64,000 nucleotides of DNA, taken from NCBI GenBank assembly GCA_022828595.1, contig JAKGHH010000001.1, positions 125,128,999 through 125,192,998 of the forward strand, read 5' to 3'. Positions 50,801 through 63,300 of this stretch are shown here, piece by piece. Positions within the stretch are counted from its first letter, which is position 1; every line of letters begins with the position of its first letter. The notes below the pieces were generated by a model. The model saw only the letters and a list, made by a program, of their open reading frames with translations, was not told where the DNA came from and searched no databases. The stretch comes from Nelumbo lutea. Taxonomy: Eukaryota > Streptophyta > Magnoliopsida > Proteales > Nelumbonaceae. The position numbers were made by a program, and so were the translations under genes.

Positions 50801-51830
50801 ACAGATGGGGAACATGAAACAAATCATTTAGCTGGAAGGTACCATTGGAAGTGGATAAAGTAGAAAAACCAATGTTGGAAATGTGCAAACCTGAGCCACT
50901 ACCCACTTTCACCTGATCACCACCTAGATAATCCGAACGATACTGTAACTTGTCTATGTTCGACGTCATGTGGTGAGTGACGTCAGAGTTTGGATACCAT
51001 GTGAGACCAAAAGATGACAAGGTACCATTGTTATAGGCAGCCGAGTAATACTCATCATTGTGGAAGTTGAGGTCATAGCGTCTCCTGCATTCCTGTGCTC
51101 CATGACCGGGTTTATTGCACAATTGACACACAATACTAGAGCCACTATGTCCTTGGCCACTGGAATTGTAAGGTTGGCCATCATTGTTGGACCCACGGCC
51201 CCTTCCTCATCCACGGGTATTGGACTGAGAGGAGTATTGTCGTTGTCCTTGAGAAGGAGTAGAATTCTTGCTCTTAAAGTTGGCAACATTGGAAAATGGG
51301 GAAGAATCATTTGAGGTAGGGGCATGTTCCTCTAACCATGTCTCATGACTCAATAAAATGCCAAGAACATCATTGATATCCAGTTCATCAATATCAGGTC
51401 TATTGGTGATTGTTGTCACAACAGATTCATATTTTGAACTAAGACTGGTAACAACATAAATAATTAAATTCATATTAGAAATTGGATCAGCTACAATAGA
51501 GAGACTATCAGCGATTGATTGAGCCTTATGAACATAATCAAAAATACTGAGACTTCCCTTCTTTAAACTTTGCAATTGTTTCTGTAATTGAAAAACCTAT
51601 GGTTTAGCATGAGTATAATAGGACTTATGTAGAGCAATCCATACCTCAGATGAATATTGTAGTCCAATGTTTTGAGTCCTCACTCCTTCAGTCAAAGAAG
51701 AAATCAGCTAGCTGAGGACGAGCTGATCAAGTTGGAACCATGATTCGCACGTCGGGTTGAGTATCAGTTGATTGTTGGTGGGATCCAAGATCAGTTTAGT
51801 TGGAGCCATCCATTACCCATCAACGATTCC
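47900..51830 (-). pseudogene. Copia A gag-pol remnant
   Basis: Right to left on the minus strand: gag (about 51830-51200, YVHKAQSIADSL and IDELDINDVLG); zinc knuckle CQLCNKPGHGAQEC (about 51125); protease region with the catalytic motif altered to YPNSDVTHH (about 51015) in place of DSGA; integrase HHCC (WHQQFGHPALRVL and CEACQMGK, about 50600-50490) and core pieces to 50050. Then reverse transcriptase (LYGLRKAPRAWYSWM, and MLIYVDDILLSGS at about 48750) and RNase H (VFHAQTQHVEVDYHFLLD, about 48030). Frameshifts and stops interrupt it, so it is dead. Confidence 0.85.
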
Positions 51831-52034
51831 CATTAATTTATGGGTATGTAGAATGGTTAGGAACTAGACTTTCCATAGCAGAAAAGTCTCGTTGTTTAGT
51901 TTGACCGGTAAGAAATGAGTAATATTAAGGAGATGACTAACCACACCAGAATCCATGCATGGTGGTCATAGACTGCTGAGTTGAATTCTAAGTTTGGGCA
52001 TTGGAGTTGGAGAGAGATGCCATAACTCTGATAC

Positions 52035-52274
52035 TGTTAGGATTAGGAGTCCATTCATGTATATATCCTCTTTGTGTATATCTTCTTTCCTTCTTTCCTT
52101 ATCATGAATTGTTCAGATAGGATAGGAAAGATTGAGTCCCTGTAAGCTTAGGAGTTCTAGTTGCCATAAGCTTAGGAGTTCGGTGGCTATGTGATTGTGC
52201 ATTCATGTATATATATTTGAATTTTCAATGAATAATACACAAGAAAAACAAACCAGAAAAGCTCTGGTTTTACA
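52035..52274 (+). repeat. 5' LTR of Copia B
   Basis: A 240-bp LTR with TG...CA ends, followed directly by the Met-tRNA primer-binding site. Confidence 0.92.
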
Positions 52275-52333
52275 TGGTATCAAAGCCACGAAACAGGAGC
52301 AAGAGGTCTGCGTTCCAAGACCTCTGTAGATCA

Positions 52334-52870
52334 ATGGCGACGATCTATTACCAGTGGTGCGAACACTGAGAGGCGGAAGTAGTTCCAGCGATGGTGATCT
52401 ATTACCAGCGGTCGTCTTTCGTTCTAACGACAGCGATCTATTACCAGTGATGTGAACACAGAGAGGTAGGAATCGTTCTAGCGGCGGCGATCCATTACCA
52501 GTGGTCATCTTTCGTTTTAGTGGCGGCGATCTCTTACTAGCGGCGGCGATCTATTACCAATAGTGCGAACACTGAGAGGCGGAAGTAGTTCCAGCGGTGG
52601 CGATCTATTACCAGCGGTGAGAACACAGAGAGGCAGGAATAGTTCTAGCGACGGCGATCCATTACCAACGGCGACGATCTATTACCAGCGGTCATCTTTC
52701 GTTCCAGCGGTGGCGATCTCTTTCGTTCCAGCGATGGTGATCTATTACCAGTGGTGCGAACACAGAGAGGCGGGAATCATTCCAGCGGCTGCGATCCATT
52801 ACGAGCTGTTGCCTTTCATTCTAGCAGCGACAATCTCTTACTAGCGGCGACAATCTATTACTAGCGATCA
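52334..52870 (+). repeat. Minisatellite in the leader of Copia B
   Basis: More than ten degenerate units built on GCGATCTATTACCAGCGGT are interleaved with AGTTCCAGCG and GTGCGAACACNGAGAGGCGG blocks. They lie between the primer-binding site and gag. Six frames are partly open only because of the repeat periodicity; no protein is proposed. Confidence 0.8.
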
Positions 52871-53121
52871 TCTTCTTTTTGGAGCAAAAGCTTCAGAAGT
52901 GGTTGGTTGCGGATGACTCACGAGTTCGATCATTGCAATCCCAAATCCGACGAGCAGCTTTTATAAGGACTGACTCGCGAGTTTCGTCAGTGCAATCCCA
53001 AATCTGAAGAGCAATTTTTTTTTATAAGGACTAAAGGTATTTCTGAAGCTCAACTCCCTTTTGTTTTTTTTTTGGGATTTGGATTTTGTCAAGACTTGTG
53101 AAGTATGACATCAGCCCACCG

Positions 53122-56100
53122 ATGGCCGAAACCAGAGAAAAAGAACAGAGCAGTGGTCAATTGACAAGGAATGTGATCTCGCCCTACCTTCTATCAACCA
53201 ATGACAATCCATGCAGCATTATCGCACAGATCCAGCTTAGAGGTGACAACTATGATGAATGGGCTCGAGCAATAAGAACGGCGTTGCGAGCCAAGAAGAA
53301 ATTTGGCTTCATCGATGGATCGATGAAACAACCTTTAGACGATTCAGTGGAATTGGAAGATTGGTGGATGGTGAATTCCATGCTTGTGTCATGGATTCTG
53401 AATATGATTGAACCTAATTTACGTTCAACCGTAACGTACACTGAGATTGCACAGACACTCTGGGATGACATAAAGGAGCGATTCTCTGTTGGTAATGGAC
53501 CAAGAGTTCAACAACTCAAATCTGAGTTGGCAAATTTCAAACAAAGAGGGATGACGATTTTGAATTACTATGGCAAACTCAAGATGATTTGGGAGGAATT
53601 GGAAAATTATGAGCAATATCCCATTTGTCAATGTGGAAAGTGCAGCTGCAACATAAGCAGGGCATGGGATAAGAAGCGAGATGAAGAGAAACTTCATCAA
53701 TTTTTTATGGGGCTAGACGACACGATCTATGGAGGTGTGTGTTCGCATATACTGAGTACAGAACCCTTGCAAGTTTGAATCAAGCCTATGCTATAGTAAT
53801 TCAAGAGGAGCAAGTTCAAACCATGACTAGAGCAAAGGAAGAGAAGATTGAAGTTGTGGCCTTCACAGCCCACACAGGGAAGAGGCAAAGCGAAGGTAGA
53901 GACAAGACCGTAGTATGTACTCACTACAACAAGGCAAGCCACGATACAGAGTCTTGTTTCCAACTGATCGGCTACTCTGAATGGTGGGGCGATCGACTGA
54001 AGAATAATGCCCGTGGAACAGGCTGAGGGCATGGTGGACAGAAACAAGGAGCAGGGGCAAGAGGAAAAGGATGTGGCGGTGAAGTCAAGGCCAATACAGC
54101 CAAAGCCTCTGCCCAAGGCAATGCGTCTCAAGGAGAATCAATTGATGCATCCAAGACTGGGTTAAATGGACTAAGTAGTGAGTAGTGGAACAAGTTGCTC
54201 AACCTTCTGAACACACAGAAAGAGGGGGGTCAACGACTAAGTGGTAAGCAAATATTATTAGAATGGATAATAGACACAGGGGCCTCTCATCATATGACAG
54301 GAAGCCTCGAGTCGATGAGAGACATAAAGAATGTCATTCCGTACTCTGTTGGGTTACCAGACAGGAAAGTGACAATAACAGAGAAAGAAGACACAATTGC
54401 ACTGGACGATCATCTGAAACTGACTAGTGTTTTAATGTGCCTAGTTTGAATTGCAATTTACTTTCTGTATCGCAATTGATTAAGGAATCGAATTATATTG
54501 TCCAATTCACTAATAAATTCTGTGTGATACAGGACCGCACTACGAGGATGCTGATTGGAGCGGGTGAGCAACGAGAGGGACTCTATTATTTCTGGAGCAT
54601 TACATCAACAAGAGCAATGAAGACTACAAAGAATAGAACGTGGGATATTTGGCATCAAAAGTTAGGGCATCCTTCTTATAGAATTGTTAAGTTGCTGCCT
54701 TTTATTAGCACTAAGAATAATAATGATGACAGTGTTAAGGGTTGTGATGCATGCTTCTGAGCTAAACAATGTCGAGAAGAATTTGTTTCTAGTAATAATA
54801 AAGCATCCAATATTTTTTAGTTAATTCATTGTGATTTATGGGGCCCTTATAGAACTGCAGCCTCTTATGGTGCTCATTATTTCTTGACCATAGTAAACGA
54901 TTTTTCTAGAGGCATTTGGATCTATCTTTTAGTTGATAAGATAGAAGTGGGACGAGTACTTCAAAATTTTTTAGCTATGGTTCAAAGGTAATTTAACAAA
55001 CTTGTAAAGGTGATCCGTACTGATAATGGGACTGAGTTTGTCTGCTTGGGAGGTTATTTTGCTGAAAGTGGTATTATTCATCAAACCACTTGTGTCGGGA
55101 CCTCTCAAAAAAATGGGAGGGTTGAACGTAAACACCGCCACATACTCAATGTTGCCCGGGCCTTGCGCTTTCAAGCTAGCTTGCTTATTGATTTTTGGGG
55201 GGGAATGTGTCTTGATCGCATGTTATTTGATCAATCGGACACCATCCATTGTGTTGAAGGGAAAGACTCCATATGAAATGCTATTTGGGCGACCTCCTTC
55301 TTATGATAATGTGCGGGTTTTTGGTTGCTTAGCATATGCGCACAATCATGGACATGGAGGAGATAAATTCGTCAGTCGGAGAAGACAATGCGTTTTTGTT
55401 GGGTATCCTTTTGGAAAGAAAGGATGGAGCTTGTATGACTTAGAGTCCGGCAAGTTCTTTGCATCAAGAGATATTATTTTTTTAGAGCATGAATTCCCAT
55501 ATGCACACAAGGAGGATGCACAACCGAACAAAGCACAAAGTCAATTTAATTATGGAATAGGTGGGATAGATGAGGTGTTGGTACCATCCACTTGTTTACC
55601 TGGACTAGCAAATAGCGAGATGGAGACTACCTAGCGAGGTGCACTCATTGAAGAAGGAGTCCATGTAAAAGAAGGAACCCACGTAGACCCAAATGCAAAT
55701 GCTGGTGAACCCATGCATTCTTGTGATGCCACCACAGAGAATGCAACTGAAGACAGTTCTGATGTCAGGGGGGTGGCGATGTTGAGCAACAGCAACATGT
55801 TGAGCAACAACAACACTCTGAATTTCATTTGAGGCATGGGCATCGACAGAAACAGTAGTCCACAAAGTTGAGAGATTATGTGCTTCACACCACACAACAC
55901 TTGAGTCCCTCTCCGTGTCCCTTTGCAAGTTCACTCAGCCAATCACATTCTATAGGTAGTCCTTATCCCATAGATAACTATGTGAATTGTAACAGCTTTT
56001 CTTGTTGACATCGTGCTTTCTTGGCAGCTATTACTGCAGGAGTTGAACCTACTTTTTTTGCTAAGGTCGTAAAGGATGAAAAATGGAGGGATGCAATGCA

Positions 56101-57510
56101 GAAAGAAATACTGGCACTTGAGAATAATCAAACATGGACCGTAGAGCCTTTGCCATCCGGAAAACGAGCCATAGGATGCAAATGGGTGTATCGAATCAAG
56201 TACAACGCTGATGGGACAGTGGAAAGATACAAAGCCCGTCTCGTGAATTTTGGGAATAAGCAGGTTGAGGGAATTGATTATAATGAAACTTTTGCCCTAG
56301 TTGCAAAAATGGTTATTGTCCATACCTTTTTTGCAGCCGTAGCAGCTAGAAATTAGGAGATTCATCAAATGGACGTACATAACGCATTCTTGCACGGTAA
56401 CCTTCATGAGGAAGTCTACATGCGAATGCCTCCTGGTTTTTAGTCAGATAACCAGGTATGGTGTGTCGGTTGTGAAAATCTCTGTATGGCTTGAAACAAG
56501 TGTCGAGATGTTGGTTTGCTAAATTAACCGCAGCCTTGAAGACATATGGGTTTCAGCAATCAGGTTCAGATTACTCCCTATTGACCTTTCGTCGAGATAG
56601 GGTGCATGTGCTTGTTCTCGGTATGTGGATGACATTATCGTGTCAGGTAATGATCGTATGACAATTCAAGTCTACAAGAAATATTTGAGTGATTGCTTCC
56701 ATATGAAAGACTTGGGACCATTGAAATATTTTTTGGGCATTGAAGTTCCCCAAACTCAACATGAATTTTTTTGTCTCAACGAAAGTATGCTTTGGATATT
56801 ATCTTTGAAGTTGAATTACTTAGTGTAAAACCTGCTCCTTTTTTCCTATGGAGCAGAATCACAGTCTCGCCTTGACAGGTAGGCCTCTCTTATCTGATCC
56901 TGAGCGATACAGGCACTTGGTGGGCAGGCTTATTTATCTCTCAGCAACTTGTCCTGAGTTGTTTTATTGCGTGCATGTTCTGTCCCAATTTATGCAGCAA
57001 CTGCAAGAAAGACATTGGGAAGCTGCATTGCGAGTGGTCAAGGAATTCTCTTGCGTTCAGATTGTGACTTGCAATTATATGCATGGTGTGATTCAAACTG
57101 GGTGAGCTGTCCTCTGTCCCAACGTTCTCTGTCTGGATGGTTTATTCTTCTTGGAAAATCACCGATCTCCTGGAAAACTAAGAAACAACACACTATGGCT
57201 CGTTCTTCAGCGGAAGCAGAGTATTGTTCTATGGCCACGACCACGTGTGAATTAAAATGGCTGAAGGGATTGTTATTGGCTCTTGGAGTTACGCATTCAA
57301 ACTCAATGCGATTATATTATGAAAGTCAGGCAACCTTGTATATTACAGCATTGAAGTTGATTGCCATTTTGTACGTGATGAGATTCAAAATGGTTGCATT
57401 CGTCCTGCTTATGTGTTGACTACCATTCAGCTGGCTAACATTTTTACAAAGGCACTGGGTCGCAGAGAATTTGAATACTTTATCCACAAGTTGGGGCATT
57501 CACAATCTGC
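53122..57510 (+). pseudogene. Copia B gag-pol remnant
   Basis: Gag starts at the ATG at 53122 (MAETREKEQS) with IQLRGDNYDEWARAIRTALR and GFIDGS. A frameshift near 53760 precedes a knuckle whose second Cys is Tyr (CTHYNKASHDTESC, about 53920). Protease: IDTGASHHMTG (about 54270). Integrase: WHQKLGHPS, IHCDLWGP, RTDNGTEF, and NGRVERKHRHI (about 54650-55150). Reverse transcriptase: ALENNQTWTVEPLPSGKRAI (about 56110) and [11 protein letters not shown] (about 56620). RNase H: SSAEAEYCSMATTTCELKWL (about 57210) and a NIFTKALG end. Several stops and frameshifts make it non-autonomous now, although domain order (gag-PR-INT-RT-RH) is complete. Confidence 0.9.
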
Positions 57511-57530
57511 ATGCTCCAACATGAGGGGTG

Positions 57531-57760
57531 TGTTAGGATTAGGAGTCCGTTCATGTATATACCCTCTTTGTGTATATCTTCTTTCCTTCTTTTCTTATCA
57601 TGAATTGTTCAAATAGGATAGGAAAGATTGAGTCCGTGTAAGCTTAGGAGTTCTAATTTCCATAAGCTTAGGAGTTTAGTGGCTGTGCATTCATGTATAT
57701 ATATTTGAATTTTCTGAATAATACACAAGAAAAACAAACCAAAAAAACTCTGGTTTTACG
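57531..57760 (+). repeat. 3' LTR of Copia B
   Basis: A 230-bp copy of 52035-52274. It lacks an 8-bp and a 2-bp segment present in the 5' copy and has scattered transitions. Confidence 0.92.
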
Positions 57761-57767
57761 GATACCA

Positions 57768-57980
57768 AGATAGAGAAACTAATAGATGGAAAGACTTACG
57801 TAAATAGTTTGATGGATGAAGCCCATCAACCTTGTATTTATTTATAAATAAAGAGTTTGAATTACAACACAACACTTGTCAAGATAAAGATATATACAAC
57901 AGATAGAATTATAGAACACAACTGCTGAGTTATAGCTGGATAAGATTGATCTCTTCATGCAAGGATAATAACCATTATCA
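57768..57980 (-). repeat. 5' LTR of Copia A
   Basis: A 213-bp LTR starting TGATAATGGTTATTATCC on the minus strand and ending CTATCT next to the split primer-binding site. Confidence 0.85.
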
Positions 57981-58170
57981 TGTGATATTTGAGGGACATG
58001 CACTATAAAAGTTATAATGTACCTGTTGGAGAATTATATCTCCTTCTTCTCCTTTGGCGCATATGAACAATCGTGGCCGATTGCTCTCTGCTCATTTTGT
58101 GAGACATCTAGCAACCAAATGGCTCATTTCCTTGCAAACAAAGCTCTCACTATTTATAGAGTGTTTATTT
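57981..58170 (+). pseudogene. LINE RNase H domain, C-terminal half
   Basis: VIFEGHAL directly after the LTR, then ETSSNQMAHFLANKALT (about 58105-58155), match the second half of a LINE RNase H (V..EGDA...N..AH.LA..AL). It continues the half at 47450-47620 in the same strand and order. About 20 residues expected between the halves are missing, suggesting a deletion at the insertion point. Confidence 0.5.
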
Positions 58171-60304
58171 GCTCTGATGTATTATATATGTCACTAATCT
58201 CCTTGCTCATCCTGTGTTTTCAGATTGTAACTTGAGCATTTGAACTAACTAAAGGCTATTGCCTTTCTCGCATAAAAAAGAAACAAGGAAAATTAGCCAA
58301 TTCATAAAGAAAATGAAAAAGAAAAACAAGAGTAGATTTTTCTTTAACTTGTTCAGGGAGCCCCACTGTAAATCGTATGCAATATGTATTTTACAGTTGC
58401 ATTAAAATCCCATTTTTTATTTTGCGGTTTACCAGAGACAAAACATTCGTACACAATGACTTTAAATGACGAAACTATGATTTTGCAGTTGTCTCTAAAC
58501 GTAATTAAGGGTGAAATGAAACAGCTAGTGGTAGTGTGGCCCGTAAATTTTTTTTCTGGAATCTGGCTTTTCAAAGCCCCACCTCACTTCTGAAGAGCAG
58601 ACAAAAGAATCTAATTTCAGCATAGGCTCTCAGTTAAGGATGCAACGATGAATTATTATTAAGGTCCTGTTTTATTTTTTTTCGTTAATTAATTATTTAT
58701 TAAAATAAATGCACTTATTAGGGTAACTGTTCCTGGGATATTGTATTTATTCATGCATATTTTTTAATTTTTCAAATAAATAAGGTAGTTATCTTTTTAT
58801 CCATAAAAATTTATTATTAAAAAGGGTATTTTTATTTCATTAAAGTATCTAAGAAAAATAAAATTTCATTGGTCCTCACATAAATATAAGAGGGGAATTT
58901 ACCGCATAGGCATGCCTCCAAAACCACTGTAATCATTTAAAAATTACACAACATGGATGCCTTGGTCAATGAAATTTTGGTTTCCATTGACCAACTTTCT
59001 CCCCCTCTCAAAATCCATAAAAAACAATAACGGGCTCCCTATCCCTACTCCAAATTAAAGCCAGTTAGCATACATACCAAAGAGCAGACTCGGCTTAAAA
59101 TTTTACTCATCCTACACTCACAATAGACAACCCAAACCTCACTGCAGAGTGCAGACAGCTCTGCTCACATGGCAGGTTACTGTTCTATGTAAATTGATAA
59201 GCACAAAACAAAAGGAGGCCAGGAAAGAAGTTGAATTTTGGTCATGTCATGTGGTTGTCTTGGTGCCTCCAATCCAATATGTTGCTTTATAGGTAACATC
59301 ACATCTCCATATTCTAATGTTATCATTCCTGGATTCCCCAAGGGGATGATTGTGTTAATACGTTGATTCGGGGTTTTGGGCTTGGCGGACTGATGATGGA
59401 CCTATCCAAATTAACCCATTCTAGTCCGACCAGGCTTCATATCTGAGCCGAGAAACTAGTGTGTGTGTGTATGTGTTGAGCATGAAGAAGACCTTAACAG
59501 TTCAGATTTGGTTGTTAAGGCATGCAGAAATCATTCTGTTGTTTTGTTGTCCAGTTATCTGATACATTACACAGACAACTCAATCTTTTTCTGTTGCTGT
59601 ATAGCAAATAGATGGGTGATTGGACGGGCCTTCAACCCTTTACTGGAAAGAGACGGTGCTTTCTTTTCATGGTCTCGCATGCGTTTGTAAAGGGATTTGG
59701 TTCCTGAGAAAAGGGCTGGAGCCTTTGATGGATTCGACACAACTTTATATGTTGTTCCCAGCTTCTTACCCTACACTAAACCCAATTCACCTGTGCATTC
59801 TTCTTCTCTTGCTCTCTTCTTTTTCTGTCTTTCTATGGCTTTTGTACGTCATCCTTCTCTTCATAGAGAGCAAAAGATGCTTACAACTATTCTTTATTCA
59901 TTCAAGCAAGCAGAACATGACCATTTACTTTGCAATCTAGCATATGAATTTCTTATAGCATTTCATTCCCAAACTACATAATAACAAAGGCACTGATAAC
60001 TACTGATAAGCTAAACAAACTCTAACAAGTCTAACAATAATAGATAAAGAGAGAAAGGAAGAGATGGTTTTGTCTTCTAAGAGTTCAGGAGAAGGAAAGC
60101 CACGAGCCAAGGACAAGTTCTTTTTAACTTTGGTGATGCACCCACTGTTTCAAGGGTGAACGATCGATCGAGTAGGACTTGAGCGATGCTCTTTCTCTGT
60201 TTTTTTTTTCATGGCTTTTTGATGTAATATGATAAAAGATGAAGAGTATCTGTGCAGACATCAAAAGCTAGCCTATAATTGATTGATTGATTGAGGAAGA
60301 TGGA
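58171..60304. other. LAX2 downstream spacer
   Basis: No gene is recognised. Frames such as 59463-59690 and 59620-59940 have no domain. The stretch near 58690-58870 is AT-rich. The LAX2-like 3' UTR should lie within about 300 bp left of 60305. Confidence 0.4.
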
Positions 60305-63300
60305 TCATGGGCTGTGTAGATGTTGGTTGTGATGAAGGTGGTGAGGAGTGGGAGGGGGAGCAGTGGTGGTGTTAAAAGGAGGGTGAGGCGAGGTTGAGGT
60401 TGGTAGAGGGGGAAGACATTGGTAACACTTGGTGAAGAGTCCAAAGGTGTCGATCTGGTGGATGAAGTTGGTCATGCTCGCCCACCCACCGAATCCAAAC
60501 CCAACTACCAGTACCCACACCACTACAAATACGTTTATCGAATATATTCCCGCCCATCTCCCTAGCAACTTCGGCGGTTGCTCCACTGCGTTCTGCATGC
60601 AACACCAACACAACAAACAAGAATTAATTTGTATATATATCACATCATCCTACCTACATTTCTACATTTGTAAGTTGCAACAGCAAAGAAATTTAAGGCT
60701 GTGTTTGATTTGCAAGAAAAAGTTGAAAAATCTTTATAAATCTTATATATATATATATATATATACCATACCTCTTCATTCCTTTTCCTTCAAACCAAAC
60801 ATAGCCTAAGGATTCATTTGAATTACAGGAATAGAGGTTTAGAATTGGCATTGTTTGATTGAACTGAATCATAATTTTATCTTCATTTCTGGTGGAAAAT
60901 CATTCTCACTTGTGGGAATGGCCATTGTCTTCCCCTCTTTTGAGAATGAGATTTCATTCCAATTGATTCCAATTTTAATTCCCATTTGAACCAAAACAGA
61001 TTAGGGAATAGACCATTGCCATTCTAAAGAATTCTAATTCCCGACTACAACCAAACGGACCCCAAAAATAAAATTACAAGCACAGAACGCCCCCACTCAT
61101 CCATTTGATACCTCCTACCACTCAAGGTAGGATCATACGTAACATTGGTGTGGACCCCGCCAATCCAGTAGTACTCATGATTGGTTACAATCATGCCACG
61201 TGTTTGGGTGTCCTCAATCCAAGGGCAAATCTTAAGGCTTGGGGGGAATCACGTACTGAGACTGATCAGTGATTCGATACCCCTCTTCTGACTAAAGTGT
61301 ATTCTGCATTAGCAAGCAACGCACGCTTCTGCAAAACTATTTTGTTTTTTTTTTCTTATTTTATTTCTTATGTTCGTTTTACTTTTCTTAGTTTTTATTT
61401 ACATAAATAAAATATTACAAGATACGGCAGAAAATAAGATTAGTGTCGGAGAAAGGAAGAGTGCTGCTCTGCTCTGCTCGACTGCTCCGCTCCGCTGTCC
61501 GCTGGACCGGACCGCTCTCGCCCCCTACTCAGTACTCACTCTCACCAATCACTACACGCTACACTCTTTTTCAGTTTCTCTTCTAAAAAGCGTATAAGTA
61601 ATCAGTCCAGTCAAAGCACAACGAAATAGTAGGTTGACCAAAAAAAGCGCTGAAGTCTGAAGGTCCCCCCATCCTCCAATTGCCACGTGGCAAATCGTTA
61701 AATAGGAAAAACAGGGAATAGAGCATTGCATTGACAATTTGACATACCTCTCGAGAAGCTGCGGATCGGAAGGTGAAGATGTGGACAAGAGCAGGGATGA
61801 TGTAAACGGTGAAGCTAACGAGAAGCGATCCAACGGTGGAGTTGATGGGGCCGAAGAAAGGGAAGATGATGGCGAGGAACCAGATGGGGATGACGACCGG
61901 TAGCCTGGCAGCCGCGCGCTTGCACAAGCTCTTGCATTCGTGCATCCCGATGGCCTTCTCCCACACGAAATAGAGAGGGGTGCATGCGAAGCCGAAGGTT
62001 ATAAACTGATGGATGAGCATCAATACCACGGCCATGTCCCTGAAGGGTGATCTCGGAAGCAGAGCAAAGGCGTTGGAGTGATTCAGAAGCAAATCCCCGA
62101 ATGCCCAGTACACGGCGATGGCCGACGGGAGCGTCAGTGTCAGCACGTACAGCGTCGCGTAAAGATATATCGCCTTGAACTTCTGAGGCTTCCACATTGC
62201 GTGCATGATCTCTCTGCGTGTCCATTTGTATTTCAGCTCTAATTAATTAATAAACACACAACAAACAAATACGGGTTCCCAAGAAATCAGAGGTTTGCCT
62301 CCCACGCGAATCTTTGAAAAGGGGAGGGGAGGGCTATTGCGCTATTCTGGTTTCTGCCTGGGGACCGAAAAGTGTTTCCTTTTTCATCATTATTAATAAG
62401 CAGATGCATCATAATTAGTAGTTGATCGAATTATAATCTTCAAAAGGAATATTTTCAATCCCCATGCATGAATGATGATGCCTTTAATTTATTAATAAGA
62501 AAATGGAGGATTAATTCTGTAAATAATTAAATAAGATAGTGATGGAGGGAGGGTTAATCCCTTATTATCTGGACATAATTTGTCTTACACTGTAACGGCA
62601 TGCCCCCCAAAAGTGTAGAGAATGTTTGTTGCTCCTGTGAAATAGAGAACTAGCTTGGCTGGACCTGAATGCTTAATTCCTTCTACCTGCATTAAACAAA
62701 ATTGATAATTAAGTCCTACAAATATTCAGATTCTTTTGTTTGAACTTCATTTTAAAAATTATTCATAATTAACAAAAATCATATTACCTGTCCGTGAAGG
62801 AGAGAGGCAATGGTGAGATACCAAGCTGTATAAGTGGTCATTATCAAGCCCAGGAAAGACCAGATTCTGTAGTTGTGAAAAGAGGGAATGAAGACCGTAG
62901 TTGCACAACAAGCTCCGAAGATGTACGTCCAGGTCCTCTTGTCTAGATTATCGTTTATGTAATAGATATTGCTGCGTTCAGAGGAACCCATGTTTCAATA
63001 AACATTGCTATCTTTCCCTCTCTCCTCTTCTCTTCTCTCTCTCATATATATATATAGAAATATAACAAGGAATTAACTAATAAAAGAATTAAAGGAGCTA
63101 GCTACTAGCTTCAACCTACAGCAATAATTAAATTAAACTAGATATACCTTGCACAGGCAATGAGTTGAATGACAGATCCAAACAGAAGAAATGTGCAGTT
63201 GAATGCCAGGCCTACATTCCTCCAGTGTTTCCCGAGGAGCCCATCCAAAACTTCAAACCACTTCAATGGAGGAAACATAGAGAAAAAAGACATGTAAGGA

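Larger units (their letters stand above)
52035..57760 (+). mobile_element. Copia element B (plus strand), nested in A
   Basis: A full-length 5.7-kb element. 5' LTR 52035-52274 (TGTTAGG...TTTACA); primer-binding site TGGTATCAAAGCC at 52275; purine tract ATGAGGGGTG at 57521-57530; 3' LTR 57531-57760. The target duplication GATAC is present at 52030-52034 and 57761-57765. The last LTR base is A in the 5' copy and G in the 3' copy. The LTRs differ at roughly a dozen sites plus two small indels. It interrupts the primer-binding site of Copia A. Confidence 0.93.
47621..57980 (-). mobile_element. Copia element A (minus strand), host of element B
   Basis: The 5' LTR is 57980-57768 and the 3' LTR 47836-47621, clearly homologous but diverged. 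Both start TG and end CTATCT, a non-canonical terminus. A Met-tRNA-type primer-binding site follows the 5' LTR as TGGTATC (57767-57761) and resumes as AGAGTTATGG below 52030; the break is element B. The purine tract CTTGAGGGGGCG precedes the 3' LTR. Without B the element is about 4.6 kb. No target duplication was found. Confidence 0.85.

Noticed and set aside
52203..52844. Open frames of about 100 residues on both strands in the Copia B leader
   Set aside because: They arise from the periodic minisatellite and precede the recognised gag start.
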